A program made the translations under genes and the position numbers. The notes beneath the pieces were generated by a model, which saw only the letters and a list, made by a program, of their open reading frames with translations, was not told the DNA's origin and made no database searches. DNA of 64,000 bases from Methanomassiliicoccales archaeon UBA280 (GTDB lineage: Archaea > Thermoplasmatota > Thermoplasmata > SG8-5), in assembly GCA_002499085.1 (NCBI GenBank), contig DAKD01000028.1:1-64000 (forward strand). Direction: 5' to 3'. This document shows, one piece after another, positions 61,687 to 64,000 of the stretch (position 1 is its first letter; each line of letters opens with the position of its first letter).

Positions 61687-63230
61687 TACCCCTTCACCTG
61701 GCGTATGGTGTCCAGCACTGTGCCGTCCCTGAATTGGACTATCGAGACTATCCGGTCCAGGTATTCTGGCTCCTCGGGCTTGCCTGCTTCTGCATAGGCT
61801 ATGTCCCTGAGCTCCTTTATGTCCACTATCTTGAGCGGGCTGCCTTTGAGCTTCTTGACAAGGTCCTTCCTTGCCGGGTTGATCGCTATGCCCTGGTCCG
61901 TCACGATGGCGTCGACCGAGTGATGGGGCGCCGAGACTGTCGTGACTCTGTCCCTTATGATTGCATTGGTCTTGCGGAACACCGGCATCATCATTACGGA
62001 GAGCTTGGCGCCGGCGGCCGTGTCCTGGTGGCCGCCTATCCCGTGCAGGAGCCTTCCGTCCGAATGCGTGTTCACGTTGATGTTGAATTCGATGTCGGCC
62101 TCTGTTGCTCCGAGAACCACGGTGTCAAGTATGTTCACGAGGCAGCCCTTGTTCCAGGGATTGGCGTAATAATTCGGGGTTATGGCCACATGCTGGGGGT
62201 TGGTGCGCATGTCCTCCACGCTGACCACATCGAAGCTCTGGCCGTCAAGTATTGCCTTGCAGTTCCCGTTCTTCTGGATTTCTATCAGATGCTCAGTGAC
62301 GCCGCCGTCCATCCATGCCGCCACGATATTGTGGGCCTTCATGTAATCCCCGAGGAACTTTGTCGTTGCCAGGGATATGCCTCCGGCTCCGGCCTGGTAG
62401 GACATGCCGTCATGCACCATGCCTGCGTGGATCATGAGGTCCAGTGCCGCCTGGGCAATGGAGGTCTTCTGCGGGTCAGTGGCTATCTTGGTCGTTCCCG
62501 AGACTATCTTCTGGTTGTCGCCTATGCTTGGGACGCTGACCACGTAGTCCACATAATCGCCCCCAATCTGGATGGGCAGCGCCGGGTAATCCACAAGGTT
62601 GTCGGTTATTGCCACGACCTTCTTCGCATACATCGAGTCGGCAACAGCGTATCCCAGGAACCCGCAGGCGCTCTTGCCGTAGAGGCCGTTCAAGTTCCCG
62701 CGCTCATCCGCGGTCGGTGCGCCTATGAACGCCACGTCTATCTTCAGTTCGCCTGATTCTATGGCCCTCACTCTGCCGCCGTGAGATCTGAGAATGTTCA
62801 GGCCTTTCATCCGGCCGTGGGATATCGCGTCACCGATGGGGCCGTTGACTGAGCCCTCGATGCTGTGTATGACCCCGGAATCTATCATCCCGACCAGAGG
62901 CTCATGGCACGGGAACAGCGCGGAAGGAGCCACGACCATGTCCTTCAGGCCGTGATCCGCGATAGCTTTCATCACCATGTTCACGACATAGTCTCCGTCA
63001 CGCAGGTGATGGTGGAAACTCACGGTCTGGCCGTCCTTCAGCTTGCAGGCATGTATGGCTTCGTCTATGGAATCGAGAAGTTTTTTGTCTCCGGGCCTGT
63101 TCCTGCCGAAATGCCCCCTGGCTTTCGCGCCTCTGGGGAATGTCTTGAAAAGTCCCCTGTAGGGCTTCAGTTTTCTCCCGCCGAGCTCCAAAGGTATGTC
63201 GCGGCCTACCGCATTCTTGACAGTTGTCAT
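61686..63230 (-). CDS. citF: Citrate lyase alpha subunit / citrate CoA-transferase
   Basis: This 514-residue protein matches CitF in length and sequence: GRDIPLELGGRKLKPYRG, SFHHHLRDGDYVVN, VNGPIGDAISHGR, FIGAPTADERGN and HQDTAAGAKLSV. CitF moves an acyl-carrier thioester from acetate to citrate. Here no citD (acyl carrier), citE, citG, citX or citC is adjacent, and a citryl-CoA lyase follows, so it probably acts on free CoA: citrate + acetyl-CoA to citryl-CoA + acetate. GGAGGTG precedes the ATG. First gene of the five-gene operon. Confidence 0.88.
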   Translation of the reverse strand: MTTVKNAVGRDIPLELGGRKLKPYRGLFKTFPRGAKARGHFGRNRPGDKKLLDSIDEAIHACKLKDGQTVSFHHHLRDGDYVVNMVMKAIADHGLKDMVVAPSALFPCHEPLVGMIDSGVIHSIEGSVNGPIGDAISHGRMKGLNILRSHGGRVRAIESGELKIDVAFIGAPTADERGNLNGLYGKSACGFLGYAVADSMYAKKVVAITDNLVDYPALPIQIGGDYVDYVVSVPSIGDNQKIVSGTTKIATDPQKTSIAQAALDLMIHAGMVHDGMSYQAGAGGISLATTKFLGDYMKAHNIVAAWMDGGVTEHLIEIQKNGNCKAILDGQSFDVVSVEDMRTNPQHVAITPNYYANPWNKGCLVNILDTVVLGATEADIEFNINVNTHSDGRLLHGIGGHQDTAAGAKLSVMMMPVFRKTNAIIRDRVTTVSAPHHSVDAIVTDQGIAINPARKDLVKKLKGSPLKIVDIKELRDIAYAEAGKPEEPEYLDRIVSIVQFRDGTVLDTIRQVKG

Positions 63231-63307
63231 GCTGCACCTCCGCCCCCATCCTAGGAATCCGCGAAAACGGCTTCGGAAGGGTTGGCAAGGGTCTGTAGCC
63301 CTTGCGG

Positions 63308-63352
63308 TTTATTAAATTTTGTTACACTTGGATAAACACTAAATATGTGTGT
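63308..63352. promoter_or_regulatory. Divergent promoter region, citrate operon and DHS-family gene
   Basis: TTTATTAAATT (63306-63316), read on the minus strand, is a TATA candidate for the citrate operon, giving a leader of ~50 nt. ACTAAATATG (63337-63346) is a TATA candidate for the plus-strand gene. The latter is inside an imperfect inverted repeat AACACTAAATATGTGTGTT, a possible operator. Confidence 0.4.
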
Positions 63353-63382
63353 TTGATAATGGTTTCTGGAAGGACTTTTACC

Positions 63383-64000
63383 ATGAAGAAGTCGGACATA
63401 CTTCGCACCCCGGTCAACCAGATAGATATGGAACGCATCCAGACCGTAGACCAGCTGGTCACGGCATTCCAGGGAAGCAGCATCCAGAGCCGCAACCTGG
63501 GAACCTGCGCATTGGTGTGGGAGAAGATGCTGAAGGACAAGGACAGGCCCACAATAATACTTGGGCTGTCCGGCGCGCTCATTGCCGGAGGCATGCGAAA
63601 GGTCATCCGCGACATGATAAAGTACGGGCTGGTGGACGCGATAGCCAGCACAGGTGCGGTGATGTACCAGGACTTCTACCAGGCCATGGGCGGGCAGCAC
63701 TATGTCGGGACGCCGAATGCAGATGACAGGGTTCTCCATGATCTCAAGATAGACAGAATCTATGATACATATGTCGACGAAGACCTGTTCGAAAAAACCG
63801 ACAAGTACATAGGTTCGATGCTTGAGAAGAAGCTCAAGCCCGGGCTATATTCGTCCCGCCAGATACTGGACTTCCTGGGCTCCATCATCAAGGACGAGAA
63901 TTCAATTTTGTACACTGCCAGGAAGCACGGGGTTCCGGTATTCTCCCCGGCGCTGAACGACTCGTCCATAGGCATCGGGCTCACCGTTTATTACAAAGAC
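63383..64000 (+). CDS. Deoxyhypusine synthase family protein (3' truncated)
   Basis: The frame starts MKKSDILRTPVNQIDMERIQ at 63383 and stays open to the end of the window (206 residues visible). TVDQLVTAFQGSSIQSRNLG, TIILGLSGALIAGGMRKVI, IASTGAVMYQDFYQAMGGQHYVG and YDTYVDEDLF place it in the deoxyhypusine synthase family. The STGA(x)xxxD form is that of the DHS-like clade common in bacteria and some archaea rather than the classic TTAGG form. The catalytic Lys lies beyond the window. It may modify aIF5A or make a homospermidine-type product. AAGGAC precedes the ATG. Confidence 0.85.
   Translation, partial: MKKSDILRTPVNQIDMERIQTVDQLVTAFQGSSIQSRNLGTCALVWEKMLKDKDRPTIILGLSGALIAGGMRKVIRDMIKYGLVDAIASTGAVMYQDFYQAMGGQHYVGTPNADDRVLHDLKIDRIYDTYVDEDLFEKTDKYIGSMLEKKLKPGLYSSRQILDFLGSIIKDENSILYTARKHGVPVFSPALNDSSIGIGLTVYYKD

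Noticed and set aside
1..64000. CRISPR array, prophage or transposase gene
   Set aside because: I saw no regularly spaced repeats with unique spacers, no Cas, integrase, capsid or transposase proteins. The only mobile-type signals are the two short palindromic elements.

Overview
The window looks like a chromosome segment of an uncultured archaeon, most likely a member of the Thermoplasmatota (Euryarchaeota). The domain call rests on a Csl4 exosome subunit, a METTL5-type methyltransferase, a PAC2-family protein, an ADP-forming acetyl-CoA synthetase, a deoxyhypusine-synthase family gene and a tRNA-Ala without an encoded CCA. Many genes also have an AT-rich TATA box centred about 25-30 nt before the first ATG, the pattern of leaderless archaeal transcripts. 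The phylum call is an inference from gene content and is less certain.

Layout. (1) 1-6.8 kb: large secreted or cell-surface proteins with Asp-rich calcium-binding repeats. One ends in a metallophosphoesterase; the other combines a beta-helix, Ig-like domains, a membrane anchor and a cytoplasmic zinc ribbon. (2) 6.8-7.6 kb: a gene-free, hairpin-rich stretch ending in tRNA-Ala(CGC). (3) 7.8-9.6 kb: a LeuC/LeuD-type hydro-lyase pair. (4) 9.6-42 kb: a surface-glycan locus with GT2 and GT4 glycosyltransferases, two GT-C-like membrane proteins, a flippase, four NAD-dependent sugar epimerases, two DegT-type aminotransferases, three left-handed beta-helix acyltransferases, a polysaccharide deacetylase, a CapK-like adenylate-forming enzyme and an ABC/FtsX export system. 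A six-gene operon (23.5 to 18.4 kb, minus strand) carries a WbpG-HisH-HisF trio predicted to put an amidino group on a diamino sugar. A seven-gene operon (36.7 to 30.1 kb) carries a nucleotidylyltransferase-PfkB kinase fusion whose domain order is opposite to HldE. (5) 42-50.4 kb: mostly housekeeping genes (PAC2, TPR, METTL5, Csl4, ribulose-phosphate 3-epimerase, aminotransferase) plus small proteins. (6) 50.8-54.4 kb: a metal or Fe-S cofactor cluster with two ferredoxin-containing MinD ATPases, two NifX-like proteins, DUF5320 and a DUF134 regulator. (7) 54.6-64 kb: an Lrp/AsnC regulator, a tightly overlapped minus-strand citrate/acetate operon, and the start of a divergent deoxyhypusine-synthase family gene.

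Most interesting points. The 55.6-63.2 kb operon joins a citrate lyase alpha subunit (citrate CoA-transferase), a citrate-synthase-fold citryl-CoA lyase and an ADP-forming acetyl-CoA synthetase, with no acyl-carrier subunit nearby. Together these could act as a three-enzyme equivalent of ATP-citrate lyase, or run as an ATP-yielding citrate fermentation. Two copies of a structured intergenic element (48.68-49.00 and 55.36-55.57 kb) share an 81-nt arm with compensatory base changes and look like a mobile non-autonomous element. A 93-bp copy of the 3' end of the hisF-like gene on the far side of a beta-helix surface-protein gene records a local duplication or insertion.
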